A DNA stretch of 64,000 nucleotides. Origin: UKL13-3 sp964392775. GTDB lineage: Bacteria; Bacteroidota; Bacteroidia; UKL13-3. The notes under the pieces are model-generated. The model saw only the letters and a program-made list of their open reading frames with translations. It ran no database searches and had not been told where the DNA came from. The DNA is taken from contig CAYMRD010000013.1 of NCBI GenBank assembly GCA_964392775.1, forward strand, positions 19,905 through 83,904, read 5' to 3'. Within the stretch, counting starts at the first letter, position 1, and each line of letters opens with the position of its first letter. A program made the translations under genes and the position numbers. Below, one piece after another: positions 54,256 through 63,266 of the stretch.

Positions 54256-56184
54256 GTGACTGATCAAATTTTGAAAGATTCACTTTTCGTATTGCCGGGT
54301 ATGTTAATCCCGCTGTTTCCGTTAATTGGTTTTATCATCAACGGAGTATTCGGTAAAAATTTACCCAAAGCCGCAACCGGATGGTTGGCTACGCTGGCCA
54401 TCTTAGCATCATTCATCACATCAGTGTATGTGTTTATGAAACTCAATGCCGGAGACACTATTACCATCGACTTATTTCAATGGATCAGCTACTCCAATAT
54501 CAATATCGGCTTCTCTCTCCTGCTCGACCCACTGACCATGGTGATGTTACTGGTGGTAACCGGAATCGGTTTCCTTATCCACCTGTACTCCGTTGGGTAT
54601 ATGCACGATGATGAAGGATTCACCCGCTTTTTCACGTACCTCAACCTGTTTATTTTCTTCATGTTGTTACTCGTAATGGGAAGCAATTACCTCGTGATGT
54701 TTATCGGATGGGAAGGTGTTGGTTTGTGTTCATACTTATTGATTGGCTTCTGGTTTAAAAACGATGCCTATAATGATGCGGCTAAAAAAGCATTCATCAT
54801 GAACCGTATCGGTGACCTTGGATTTTTACTGGGAATGTTCTTTATCCTGTTCAACTTTGGAACATTGGAATTTGGTGCAGTAGCTAAACAAGCAGCCGTG
54901 TTAACGCCTAACAGTACATTGCTCGTTTCCATCACACTGTTATTGTTTATTGGTGCCATGGGTAAATCGGCTCAGTTGCCATTATACACTTGGTTGCCTG
55001 ATGCAATGGCCGGACCAACTCCTGTATCAGCATTGATTCACGCGGCTACCATGGTTACGGCCGGTATCTATATGGTGGTTCGTTCAAACGTATTATTTGC
55101 CATGGCTCCATGTACGCTTGATGTAATCTTATGTGTGGGTGTGGCCACCTCTGTTTTTGCAGCCGTCATCGGCTTGATGCAAAACGATATCAAAAAAGTG
55201 CTGGCTTATTCAACCGTGTCGCAATTGGGTTTAATGTTTGCCGCGCTTGGCCTTGGTGCTTTCGAAAGCGGAATGTTCCATGTGGTAACACACGCGTTTT
55301 TCAAAGCTTGCTTGTTCTTAGGTTCAGGTAGTGTGATTCATGCGTTGCATGGAGAACAGGATATCCGTAAAATGGGTGGATTGAAAAAACTCATCCCTAT
55401 TACCTTCATCACATTTTTCATTGCGTCATTGGCCATTTCTGGATTCCCGTTATTATCAGGTTTCTTCTCTAAAGATGAAATTCTGGCGCATGCCTTCGAA
55501 CAAAACAAATTGATCTGGGCTATCCTTTCCATTAGCTCAATGATGACAGCCTTCTATATGTTCCGCTTGGTATACTTAACGTTCTATGGAAACTTCCGCG
55601 GCAGCGATGAAACAAAAAAACATATTCATGAGTCACCATTGACCATTACCCTTCCGTTGATTGTATTGTGTATTTTATCGGTTGCGGGTGGTATCCTTGG
55701 TTTACCAGCAGTATTCCACGTTACGCATTTGTTTAGCACGTATCTTTCATCAGTTACCGAACCATCTAAAGCATTTTTACATGCACACGAAGCTGTTTCA
55801 CATTCAAGTGAAATCCTGTTGATGAGTTTTGCCGGGCTGGCTGCCATTGCTGCCATTGCCTTTGCTTACAGCAAGTATGTTAAAAAAGGTGAGTTACCTG
55901 AGGATGAAGCTTCGTTAACCGGGCTCAATAAATGGATCTCCAACAAGTTTTATGTAGATGAGTTCTACAATGCTGTTATCGTAAAACCTTTAACAGTTGT
56001 ATCTGATTTGTTGATGGTGGTGGTTGATAAATTAATCATCGACCTTGCCGTGAATACCGTGGCCTGGGCGGTTGGATTGTTTGGTCGTTTGTTGCGTTTG
56101 GTACAAACCGGAAATACCGGTTTCTACATCTTCGCAATGGTTTTAAGTATGGTTGTACTCTTTGTAATTAGGTTGTTCGCATAA
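54256..56184 (+). CDS. nuoL: NADH-quinone oxidoreductase subunit L
   Basis: A 642-residue antiporter-like subunit with about 16 helices and a C-terminal lateral helix. It starts with GTG at 54256 (MTDQILKDSLFVLPGML). Conserved blocks are FIGWEGVGLCSYLLIGFW, GAMGKSAQLPLYTWLPDAM, PTPVSALIHAATMVTAG and LAYSTVSQLGLMF. Its last base is shared with the nuoM ATG. Confidence 0.96.
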   Translation: MTDQILKDSLFVLPGMLIPLFPLIGFIINGVFGKNLPKAATGWLATLAILASFITSVYVFMKLNAGDTITIDLFQWISYSNINIGFSLLLDPLTMVMLLVVTGIGFLIHLYSVGYMHDDEGFTRFFTYLNLFIFFMLLLVMGSNYLVMFIGWEGVGLCSYLLIGFWFKNDAYNDAAKKAFIMNRIGDLGFLLGMFFILFNFGTLEFGAVAKQAAVLTPNSTLLVSITLLLFIGAMGKSAQLPLYTWLPDAMAGPTPVSALIHAATMVTAGIYMVVRSNVLFAMAPCTLDVILCVGVATSVFAAVIGLMQNDIKKVLAYSTVSQLGLMFAALGLGAFESGMFHVVTHAFFKACLFLGSGSVIHALHGEQDIRKMGGLKKLIPITFITFFIASLAISGFPLLSGFFSKDEILAHAFEQNKLIWAILSISSMMTAFYMFRLVYLTFYGNFRGSDETKKHIHESPLTITLPLIVLCILSVAGGILGLPAVFHVTHLFSTYLSSVTEPSKAFLHAHEAVSHSSEILLMSFAGLAAIAAIAFAYSKYVKKGELPEDEASLTGLNKWISNKFYVDEFYNAVIVKPLTVVSDLLMVVVDKLIIDLAVNTVAWAVGLFGRLLRLVQTGNTGFYIFAMVLSMVVLFVIRLFA

Positions 56185-57629
56185 TGATAACATTACTCAT
56201 TTTAGGTTTTCCTTTAGTAGCCTCCCTTTTGGTGCTGGCTGCCGGCAATAAACTGGCTTCTAAACTGGCATTATTGCTTTCGGTTGTCCAACTGGGCATC
56301 ACAGCTTATGCTTATTGTATCTTTAAACAATCGGGTGCCGATTCGTTTTTTGTGTACCGGGAATGGATCAGCAGTCCCAAAATCAGTCTGCACTTAGGTT
56401 TAGATGGATTGAGTTTGCTGATGGTGATTCTCACCAACTTCCTCACCCCATTGATTATCCTCTCGGCCTTTAACCGCACCATCGAAAAAGCTGCCGGGTA
56501 TTTCTCCCTTATCCTGCTCATGCAATTTGCGCTCAATGGCGTATTCATGGCATTGGATGGGATGGTATACTATATCTTCTGGGAGCTTGCCCTTATTCCT
56601 ATTTATTTTATTGCCTTGCGCTGGGGCGGACCAAACCGCGTTCCGGTTACGCTTAAGTTTTTCATCTATACCCTTGCAGGTAGTTTGCTGATGCTGTTCG
56701 GGTTTATTGCCATGTACTGGCTGAGTCCTAAAAACACATTCGACCTGCGCGACCTTATTGGAAGTATCTGTTCATGCAATCAGGGTTGGTTGTTCTGGAC
56801 GTTCTTCTTAGCCTTTGCTATCAAAATTCCAATCGTTCCTTTCCATACCTGGCAGGCCGACACCTACAAAGAGGCTCCAACCCAAGGAACCATGTTGCTT
56901 TCAGGTATCATGCTTAAAATGGGAACCTATAGTTTATTGCGCTGGTTATTGCCTGTATTGCCTGCGGGTGTTGCCGAGTGGGGGCCATTGGCCATTACGC
57001 TTTGTGTGATTGGTATTGTGTATGCATCCATCATTGCAATCATGCAACGCGATTTGAAAAAGCTCCTCGCCTACTCATCAGTTGCCCACGTGGGATTGAT
57101 CAGTGCCGGGATTTTTGCATTGAACATGCAAGGATTGCAAGGCAGCGTGGTGCAAATGTTAGCGCATGGTGTTAATGTAGTTGGTTTGTTCTTCTGTGCC
57201 GATATCATCTTTAACCGTACCAATACCTTGAATATTGACAGCCTAGGCGGTATCCGCAACCTGGCACCAAAGTTCACCACCTTGTTTATGATTGTGGTAT
57301 TGGGCTCTGTGGCCTTGCCATTGACCAATGGGTTTATCGGAGAATTCCTCTTATTGTTTGGTGTATACGAATACAATACATGGTTATCGGTATTTGCCGG
57401 GTTGACCATCATATTAGGTGCGGTGTATATGTTGCGCATGTTCCAACGTACCATGTTGGGTAACGTAAACGAAAACATAACCGCCTTCCCTGATTTGATG
57501 TGGAATGAAAAAATTGTATTGGGTGCAATTGCCGCTGTGATTATTGTTTTGGGTATCTATCCTAAACCAATAATGGAAATGGCCGAACCTGCATTGCAAT
57601 TGATATTGGATCAATCGGTAATACGGTAA
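56184..57629 (+). CDS. nuoM: NADH-quinone oxidoreductase subunit M
   Basis: A 481-residue antiporter-like proton-pumping subunit. Typical parts are LGLDGLSLLMVILTNFLTP, FWELALIPIYFI, FLAFAIKIPIVPFHTWQAD, EAPTQGTMLLSGIMLKMGTY and LLAYSSVAHVGLI. It overlaps nuoL by one base. Confidence 0.96.
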   Translation: MITLLILGFPLVASLLVLAAGNKLASKLALLLSVVQLGITAYAYCIFKQSGADSFFVYREWISSPKISLHLGLDGLSLLMVILTNFLTPLIILSAFNRTIEKAAGYFSLILLMQFALNGVFMALDGMVYYIFWELALIPIYFIALRWGGPNRVPVTLKFFIYTLAGSLLMLFGFIAMYWLSPKNTFDLRDLIGSICSCNQGWLFWTFFLAFAIKIPIVPFHTWQADTYKEAPTQGTMLLSGIMLKMGTYSLLRWLLPVLPAGVAEWGPLAITLCVIGIVYASIIAIMQRDLKKLLAYSSVAHVGLISAGIFALNMQGLQGSVVQMLAHGVNVVGLFFCADIIFNRTNTLNIDSLGGIRNLAPKFTTLFMIVVLGSVALPLTNGFIGEFLLLFGVYEYNTWLSVFAGLTIILGAVYMLRMFQRTMLGNVNENITAFPDLMWNEKIVLGAIAAVIIVLGIYPKPIMEMAEPALQLILDQSVIR

Positions 57630-57651
57630 CGATAATTGGTACCGGATTGTG

Positions 57652-57732
57652 GAGACGCATAATTATGCGTCTCTACGGAAACGGAAACAAAAAAACAATA
57701 CGATATAGGTAAAGACGCATAATTATGCGTCT
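57652..57732. repeat. Pair of perfect palindromes in the nuoM-nuoN spacer
   Basis: A perfect 22-bp palindrome, GAGACGCATAA and its mirror complement, lies at 57652-57673. A 20-bp version lies at 57713-57732. Both are followed by CTAC. Such AGACGCATAATTATGCGTCT repeats are scattered in many bacterial genomes. The second copy supplies a misleading in-frame ATG for nuoN. Confidence 0.92.
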
Positions 57733-57751
57733 CTACACAAAAAACAACATT

Positions 57752-59131
57752 ATGAACACATTAATATATACCTCTTGTCTTGGATTGTTCTGCATGGTGG
57801 CCGAAATGCTAAACCTGCGTAAACTGTTAACCCCATTGGTGGTTGTTGGTATGATTGCCATCTTTGGCCTCAACTATACCGAATGGAACCAAACCGGTAG
57901 CTTTTACAACGACATGATTCGTGTCGACCATTTTTCGGTAGCCTTCAGTGCATTGTTGCTCATCATCGGAATGTTGATTTTTGTATTGTCGGCCGACTAT
58001 TATAAAAACGAACAACACCATATCAGCGACTATCTGGCCATCCTTATCTTCACCATCTGTGGTGGATTGATCATGCTTTCATACGCCAATATGGCGATGT
58101 TGTTTTTGGGAATCGAAATCCTTTCAATCTCCCTATACATCATGGCCGGCAGCAAACGTTTTGATACCAAATCAAACGAGGCCGGATTCAAATACTTTTT
58201 GATGGGGGCCTTTGCATCAGGCTTTTTGTTGTTTGGTATTGCCCTCATCTTTGGCGTAACTAACAGCTTCAACCTTGAGGTGATTGGCAATTATGTAATG
58301 AACCATGATGCGCATACCATCAGTCCGCTGTTTTATGCGGGTATGTTTTTGATGTTGATGGCTATGTTGTTTAAAGTAGCTGCCGCTCCTTTCCATTTCT
58401 GGAGTCCTGATGTGTACGAAGGTTCGCCTGCGCTCATCACAGCCTTTATGAGCACATTGGTTAAGATTGCTGCGTTCGGTGCGTTGTACCGTTTGTTTGC
58501 CACCTGCTTTGCAGGCGCTTTACCTTATGTTGAAACAACCTTAGCCATTGCAACCATTGCTTCGTTGGTAATTGGAAACTTTACCGCCTTACACCAAACC
58601 AATTTCAAACGACTGATGGCTTACTCAGGTATCTCGCATGCCGGATACATGTTGTTGGGTATTATCAGCTTGTATGCCGGAACAGCTTCTGCCCTCTTCT
58701 ACTATTCGGCAGGATATGCCGTAGCAACCATTGGTGCTTTTGCCATTGCTATTCCGGTATTCCACAGCCAGCAAAACGAAGGCATTGATGCCTTTAATGG
58801 TTTGGGTAAAAAGAACCCATTGCTGGCAGCTTTGTTAACCATGAGCATGTTATCATTGGCGGGTATTCCTCCGTTTGCAGGCTTTTTAGGTAAATACTAT
58901 ATCTTTAGTAAAGCCTTCCAGGCCGGACATTTTTACCTGACCCTCACCGCTATTTTTGCTTCGATGATTGGTGCTTACTACTACCTTAAAGTGGTTTTGG
59001 CCATGTATACCAAAGAAGGCAATGATACCGAAGTAGAGATTTCCCCTTTGTATGTAATGGTTGCGGTGTTCTGTGTAACGATGAGCTTGGCGTTGGGTTT
59101 GTTTCCTGATATGTTGATGAATTTGATTTAA
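57752..59131 (+). CDS. nuoN: NADH-quinone oxidoreductase subunit N
   Basis: A 459-residue antiporter-like subunit. The ATG at 57752 gives MNTLIYTSCLGLFCMVAEML. An ATG at 57725 in the same frame lies inside a palindromic repeat and was rejected. Blocks include FLGIEILSISLYIMAGSKR, FKVAAAPFHFWSPDVYEG, LITAFMSTLVKIAAFGALYR, FKRLMAYSGISHAGYML and LAGIPPFAGFLGKYYIF. It is the last nuo gene and is followed by a terminator. Confidence 0.95.
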   Translation: MNTLIYTSCLGLFCMVAEMLNLRKLLTPLVVVGMIAIFGLNYTEWNQTGSFYNDMIRVDHFSVAFSALLLIIGMLIFVLSADYYKNEQHHISDYLAILIFTICGGLIMLSYANMAMLFLGIEILSISLYIMAGSKRFDTKSNEAGFKYFLMGAFASGFLLFGIALIFGVTNSFNLEVIGNYVMNHDAHTISPLFYAGMFLMLMAMLFKVAAAPFHFWSPDVYEGSPALITAFMSTLVKIAAFGALYRLFATCFAGALPYVETTLAIATIASLVIGNFTALHQTNFKRLMAYSGISHAGYMLLGIISLYAGTASALFYYSAGYAVATIGAFAIAIPVFHSQQNEGIDAFNGLGKKNPLLAALLTMSMLSLAGIPPFAGFLGKYYIFSKAFQAGHFYLTLTAIFASMIGAYYYLKVVLAMYTKEGNDTEVEISPLYVMVAVFCVTMSLALGLFPDMLMNLI

Positions 59132-59165
59132 CGATAAATTCGAATATCAAAATTCGAAATACGAA

Positions 59166-59197
59166 AACGCTGCTCTATGATTGGGTGGCGTTTTTTT
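59166..59197 (+). terminator. Terminator of the nuo operon
   Basis: A 10-bp stem with G-U pairs (AACGCTGCTC at 59166-59175 with 59183-59192) and a run of seven T. The phrase AATTCGAATATCAAAATTCG sits just before it at 59137-59156. Confidence 0.75.
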
Positions 59198-59202
59198 GTT
59201 AC

Positions 59203-59421
59203 CTAAAATTCCTCAAAAAAATCAGCCAGTTTTAAATCGTAATAATCGCACAACTGGCTTATTGTTGATATTGACAGATTAGTTTTTGCCGTTTCAATTC
59301 TCCCAATATGCAACCCTGTATCAAAAAAGACAACTTCCTGAGTAAGTCCTTTACTCTCTCTAATAGCCTTAAACTTAATGCCAATGCTATGTAGTAATTT
59401 TTGATTTCGGACCTGACTCAT
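59203..59421 (-). CDS. XRE-family helix-turn-helix protein
   Basis: A 72-residue single-domain Cro/C1-type DNA-binding protein: IGIKFKAIRESKGLTQEVVFF (first helices), then IGRIETAKTNLSISTISQLCDYY and a short C-terminal helix. It contains nothing but the HTH, like small autorepressors or restriction-controller proteins. No restriction gene is beside it. A perfect inverted repeat 26 bases upstream is a likely operator. Confidence 0.88.
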   Translation of the reverse strand: MSQVRNQKLLHSIGIKFKAIRESKGLTQEVVFFDTGLHIGRIETAKTNLSISTISQLCDYYDLKLADFFEEF

Positions 59422-59447
59422 TAAGAAGCCAATGTGGAACTTATCTG

Positions 59448-59485
59448 AAATCTTATTAATGACACACTTGTCATTAATAAGATTT
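59448..59485 (-). promoter_or_regulatory. Perfect 16-bp inverted repeat, likely operator of the XRE gene
   Basis: AAATCTTATTAATGAC at 59448-59463 is exactly complementary to 59470-59485, with 6 bases between. It lies in the promoter region of the small XRE gene, which fits autoregulation by a dimer. The 59486-59708 stretch beyond it has no gene I can support. Confidence 0.6.
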
Positions 59486-59708
59486 TTACTTTCTTTGTTT
59501 AAAAAAGTTCAATATTCAATAGCCCATTACATGCAAAAAGTCCTCATAAAAAAGACTTTCCAAGGGAAGATTATTGTTAGCATATCAATCCTCCCCCAAT
59601 ACCAATCATATTTAACCTAAATATAGAAAATACCGTTTAGGCAGCAAGTCTCGGACAGAAGTTGAACGCTGGAAAACACAAGATATTAAATAACTATTAC
59701 ATTGCCCG

Positions 59709-60194
59709 ATGAGAATATTACTAACCCTTGCAGTGCTGGCTATGGTAGCCGGTTGCAAAAAAGACAACCCGTCTTCCGACCCCACACCCGCCACGCCTAC
59801 CCCTGCTCCTGTGGTTATTACACCTAAGCCTGAGCCAGATTATTGTAATGTTCTCGATCGTCTTCCGCTTCGTGGTGATTCATCTGTACGTGTCAATAAT
59901 ACATGCATTGAATTGCTTGATGATTATTGGGTTGGTGTTCGCTTTAAAACTGATTCAAATTGTGTAGTTACTATTCATCTATACCCTGACAGTACATCAG
60001 AATGCTCTGTTCAAGAAATATGGGTATTCGCAGATATGGCCGGGTATGTTACATATCCGACAACCTTTAAGGCTGGGAAAGAATCATTGATAACTTTTCC
60101 CCTAAAAGGGAAAGCAGGTGATAAGTTTAGGTTTCGGATTCAAGGTTATAGGTATGATTGGCCTTATTCAAAGAACTGGCTTGAGATAAACTAA
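59709..60194 (+). CDS. Small lipoprotein, function unknown
   Basis: A 161-residue lipoprotein: MRILLTLAVLAMVAGCKKDN with lipobox VAGC. A Pro/Thr-rich linker (SDPTPATPTPAPVVITPKP) and a compact beta-rich domain with four Cys (DYCNVLD, NTCIEL, SNCVVTI, SECSVQ) follow. The Cys may form two disulfides in the periplasm or on the surface. I do not recognise the family. Confidence 0.7.
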   Translation: MRILLTLAVLAMVAGCKKDNPSSDPTPATPTPAPVVITPKPEPDYCNVLDRLPLRGDSSVRVNNTCIELLDDYWVGVRFKTDSNCVVTIHLYPDSTSECSVQEIWVFADMAGYVTYPTTFKAGKESLITFPLKGKAGDKFRFRIQGYRYDWPYSKNWLEIN

Positions 60195-60703
60195 AATAAA
60201 ATTTGGTGGTCTCCCCCTGTTCACGAGAGCGTCCCGCTCGTGTGCCTTAGTCATATTTACCTCTTCGGCCACTTTTCAGGATTCATTGAGGTATGAATAA
60301 CTTGCCAAAACAATAATTGAGTTGGTCAGGAGGTCTTGCTTCGATAAACTCAGCATGACAACCATTCGTGTGGCCGCCCATTCATCTTTTCATAATTCCT
60401 TGCGGACGTATATCCCAGATGAAACAAGATAAAAAGATTGAGCTCCTCCGGAGCTCCCGGGCATTATGCTCATCAATTGGCTACAAAGCTTCGCCTCCTC
60501 CGGAGGCTATAGTCTCGTTGCAATATTTTGTGTATTAATTCTGCGCAGCAGAATCTTTGCATTCGTTACTTGTATTTTCGTTTCGGACTTTGCGGTTAAC
60601 ACTTCGATAAACTCAATGTAACACTGATTCCTTCGTTCTGCAAAGCAGAACCCCTGCGCTGCGGTTAAACCCTTTCGAATAAATCCATTAGCTTCGTATT
60701 GTT
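60195..60703. other. Gene-free spacer with several repeat families
   Basis: It holds CACGAGAGCGTCCCGCTCGTG-like hairpin text near 60222-60242 and the TTGCTTCGATAAACTCAGCA phrase at 60336-60355. One reverse-oriented unit of the GCTCCGGAGG family lies at about 60441-60512, similar to the second-type units of clusters A and B. TTCTGCGCAGCAGAAT-like palindromes lie near 60538-60555 and 60634-60651. No gene is seen. Confidence 0.75.
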
Positions 60704-61261
60704 ATGAAACTCTATATCAAAAACATGGTTTGCCAGCGCTGTATCAGCAGTGTACAACAACTGTTTCAAAAACTGAATTTCACCTTTAACAGTGTACTTT
60801 TAGGCGAAGTCGACACCAGCCAAACACTCACCGACACCGACAAATTATTGCTGAATGACGAATTGCAAAAACTCGGATTTGAACTGATCGATACGCGTAA
60901 AAATCAGCTCATCGACAAAGTAAAAAAGGAAATTTTAGCCTACCTGCTCACCATTGAGCAACACAAAGAACAGCGTCAAAATCTTTCTGTATTCCTGACC
61001 GAACGTATCCCGTATGAATACTCCTACCTGAGCGATTTGTTCTCTTCCATTGAAGGACTCACCATCGAAACCTATTTTATACAGTTGCGCATTGAGCGCG
61101 CCAAAGAGTGGATTGTGTACAACGATAAATCATTCACCGAAATTGCTCACTTGCTCGGATATAGCAGCGTGCATCATCTTTCGTCTCAGTTTAAAAAACA
61201 TACCGGACTTACCCCTTCATACTTCAAAAAGCTGGGGGCATCCAAACGCAAAGGACTGTGA
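60704..61261 (+). CDS. AraC-family regulator with N-terminal HMA-like metal-binding domain
   Basis: A 185-residue fusion. Residues 1-65 look like a heavy-metal-associated (MerP/CopZ) domain, with the metal motif intact as KNMVCQRCISSVQ (CxxC) and a typical ferredoxin-like continuation to LQKLGFELIDTRKNQ. Residues ~95-180 are the two AraC helix-turn-helices: YLSDLFSSIEGLTIETYFI and FTEIAHLLGYSSVHHLSSQF, ending KHTGLTPSYFKKLG. This suggests transcription control by direct binding of Cu(I), Zn(II) or a similar ion. The metallothionein-like gene starts 95 bases after its stop and is its likely target; that is inference. Confidence 0.85.
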   Translation: MKLYIKNMVCQRCISSVQQLFQKLNFTFNSVLLGEVDTSQTLTDTDKLLLNDELQKLGFELIDTRKNQLIDKVKKEILAYLLTIEQHKEQRQNLSVFLTERIPYEYSYLSDLFSSIEGLTIETYFIQLRIERAKEWIVYNDKSFTEIAHLLGYSSVHHLSSQFKKHTGLTPSYFKKLGASKRKGL

Positions 61262-61356
61262 TTGTCCATCCAAAAATATTGTACATTTTACCCCGTAAAC
61301 TGTAACATACACCCGGTTGTGTCAGGCTAATTTTGTACTGTTAAATCAAAACAGAG

Positions 61357-61500
61357 ATGAAACCAGACACACAACCTATAGTGGTTCTCAAGGAGAATAG
61401 CTGTAATTGCAACTCAAGCACCTGTAACTGTACCGACTGTTCATGCGGAGATTCTTGTCCCGGAACAGGATGCAACTGCGGTTGCGACTGCTGCAAGTAA
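61357..61500 (+). CDS. Metallothionein-like Cys-rich peptide
   Basis: A 47-codon gene with 12 cysteines in the last 33 residues: NSCNCNSSTCNCTDCSCGDS, then CPGTGCNCGCDCCK. There are many CxC pairs, a final CC, and no aromatic residue or His, as in metallothioneins. It probably chelates soft metals such as copper, zinc or cadmium in the cytoplasm. It matches no metallothionein subfamily I can name. The upstream 95 bases contain a TAATTTTG -7-like box at 61328-61335 and an ACAC...GTGT dyad near 61308-61321. A strong terminator follows. Confidence 0.82.
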   Translation: MKPDTQPIVVLKENSCNCNSSTCNCTDCSCGDSCPGTGCNCGCDCCK

Positions 61501-61504
61501 AACA

Positions 61505-61536
61505 AAACGCCCGATTGCAAGCAATCGGGCGTTTTT
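61505..61536 (+). terminator. Terminator after the metallothionein-like gene
   Basis: A perfect long stem (AAACGCCCGATTGC at 61505-61518 with 61521-61534) and a T-run. The tightest pairing leaves a very short loop, so the top pairs will open. Confidence 0.92.
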
Positions 61537-61771
61537 CTTAATCTCTCTATATTCCACTACTGAGGCTTCGATCATCCCTGTGGGATTTTACCTCGTCTGA
61601 TAAACTCAGCCACCTTTAGTGCTCAAATATTCCTCGTTCTGCAGCCCAGAATCTGCGTTCATCCGCGCTATCTGCGGGAACCCATCTTCACATTCGCTGC
61701 GTTATTCCTCATTCTGTGAAACCTTAGCGTAGCAGAATCGCGGTGTCCGCTGCGGTTAATCCCTCCTGCGT
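61537..61771. other. Gene-free spacer before the MFS gene
   Basis: It holds degenerate phrases (TCCGCGCTATCTGCGGGAAC, related to 41550-41570; GATAAACTCAG; CATTCTGTGAAACC). No gene or clear regulatory site is seen. Confidence 0.6.
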
Positions 61772-62986
61772 TTAGTCCAACTCATAATAATTCAAATCCT
61801 TCGAAAATGACTCACCCACATACCATACACCCGCAAATGCCAGTGCTAAACAAATACCTCCAACCGTTGCAGCCGCACCCATAATGCCCAGAATAGGTAA
61901 CAGAGCTTTAAAACCAAGTGTGATGGGAACTACCGCTCCCCGAACAAAATTAGGAACCGTATTGGTCACCGTAGAACGGATATTGGTTCCGAACTGCTCG
62001 GAAGCAATGGTCACAAACAAGGCCCAATAGCCCGTTGCTGCTCCCAGTAAAAAGCTCATGATATTAAAATATCCCGGAAACACATGGATATTGTACACAT
62101 ATACAATCAGTAAAACGGCTGTGATAACAAGGTATAAAAACACCACTTTTCTGCGGCTCCTGAGCCATTGGCTTAACAAACCACTTAGCAAATCTCCAAA
62201 CGACAAACCTAAATAAGCATACATCACACTGTCGGCCACATCCACTTCCACACCCAAATTGGTTCCAAAACGGTTGGAAAGATTGATGAGCACACCAATC
62301 ACAAACCAAATGGGCAAGCCCATTACAATACAAGCCAGATATTTCAGCAGATTCTGTTTGTTAGCCAATAAGGTGAGTAAACTTCCGTGTTTAATATCCG
62401 ATTGTTGTTTGCTTTGCTCAAACATGCCGCTTTCAAAGGCTCCGGCACGGAGCAATAACAAGGTCAGTCCCATGCAGCCACCCACAATATAGGTGGTTTG
62501 CCACCCGAATGATTTGCCCACCAGCGAAGCCACCACAGCTCCCAAAGCGCCAAAGGTCACAATAATCATCGTTCCATAACCACGTTTTTCCTTGTGCATG
62601 GTTTCGCTCACAAGTGTAATACCTGCTCCCAGTTCTCCTGCCAAACCCAGTCCGGCCATCAGACGCCAAAAAGCATATCCATCAATAGTTGTCACAAAGG
62701 CATTGGCAATATTGGCCGCTGAGTACAATAAAATAGAACCGAACAATACAGATACACGCCCTTTTTTGTCACCCAAAATCCCCCACAGAATACCGCCCAG
62801 CAACATGCCCGTCATTTGCACATTAAACAGATATATCTCGTTGTTTTTTAGTTCATCACCCGAAAACCCCAACGATAGCAGGCTTTCATTCTTCACCACA
62901 TTAAAAACAATCAGGTCATAAATATCTACGAAATAGCCCAGAGCCGCTACAATAATCAGCGGTATAACTTTTTTATTTGATTCCAT
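61772..62986 (-). CDS. MFS transporter
   Basis: A 404-residue major facilitator with 12 helices. The N-terminal half has the family loop motif LWGILGDKKGRVSVLFG and the helix GLAGELGAGITLVSETMHKEKRG (in part, GELGAGITLVSE), close to metabolite:H+ symporters of the sugar/aromatic-acid branch. Asp near FVDIYDLIVFN (helix 1) also fits that branch. Substrate is unknown. Confidence 0.88.
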   Translation of the reverse strand: MESNKKVIPLIIVAALGYFVDIYDLIVFNVVKNESLLSLGFSGDELKNNEIYLFNVQMTGMLLGGILWGILGDKKGRVSVLFGSILLYSAANIANAFVTTIDGYAFWRLMAGLGLAGELGAGITLVSETMHKEKRGYGTMIIVTFGALGAVVASLVGKSFGWQTTYIVGGCMGLTLLLLRAGAFESGMFEQSKQQSDIKHGSLLTLLANKQNLLKYLACIVMGLPIWFVIGVLINLSNRFGTNLGVEVDVADSVMYAYLGLSFGDLLSGLLSQWLRSRRKVVFLYLVITAVLLIVYVYNIHVFPGYFNIMSFLLGAATGYWALFVTIASEQFGTNIRSTVTNTVPNFVRGAVVPITLGFKALLPILGIMGAAATVGGICLALAFAGVWYVGESFSKDLNYYELD

Positions 62987-63234
62987 TCGGGCAGGAAATT
63001 AAGAAAGTACAGGGAAAGTCAATCCACAAATCACAACAACGTAGCCACAAAATCACACAGATGTTTTTAGGTATTGTTGGTCGACTGTACAGCAGTGCGC
63101 ACTACATCCAATAAGCCACTATTGCTCCGTTTTTAACAGTGGGTACAACAATTTCGGAAAGAGAAACCGATACAATTCACTCGGGAACAACGATGGTTTG
63201 TTGTTGTTCCCTGCTGCTGCCTGATTCGGTTAAA

Positions 63235-63257
63235 TAAAAAGTCCGCACCGGGCGGAC
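63235..63257 (-). terminator. Terminator downstream of the GIY-YIG gene
   Basis: GTCCGC at 63241-63246 pairs with GCGGAC at 63252-63257. On the minus strand it is followed by a U-run, seen as A's at 63235-63240. Confidence 0.65.
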
Positions 63258-63266
63258 TTCACATTG

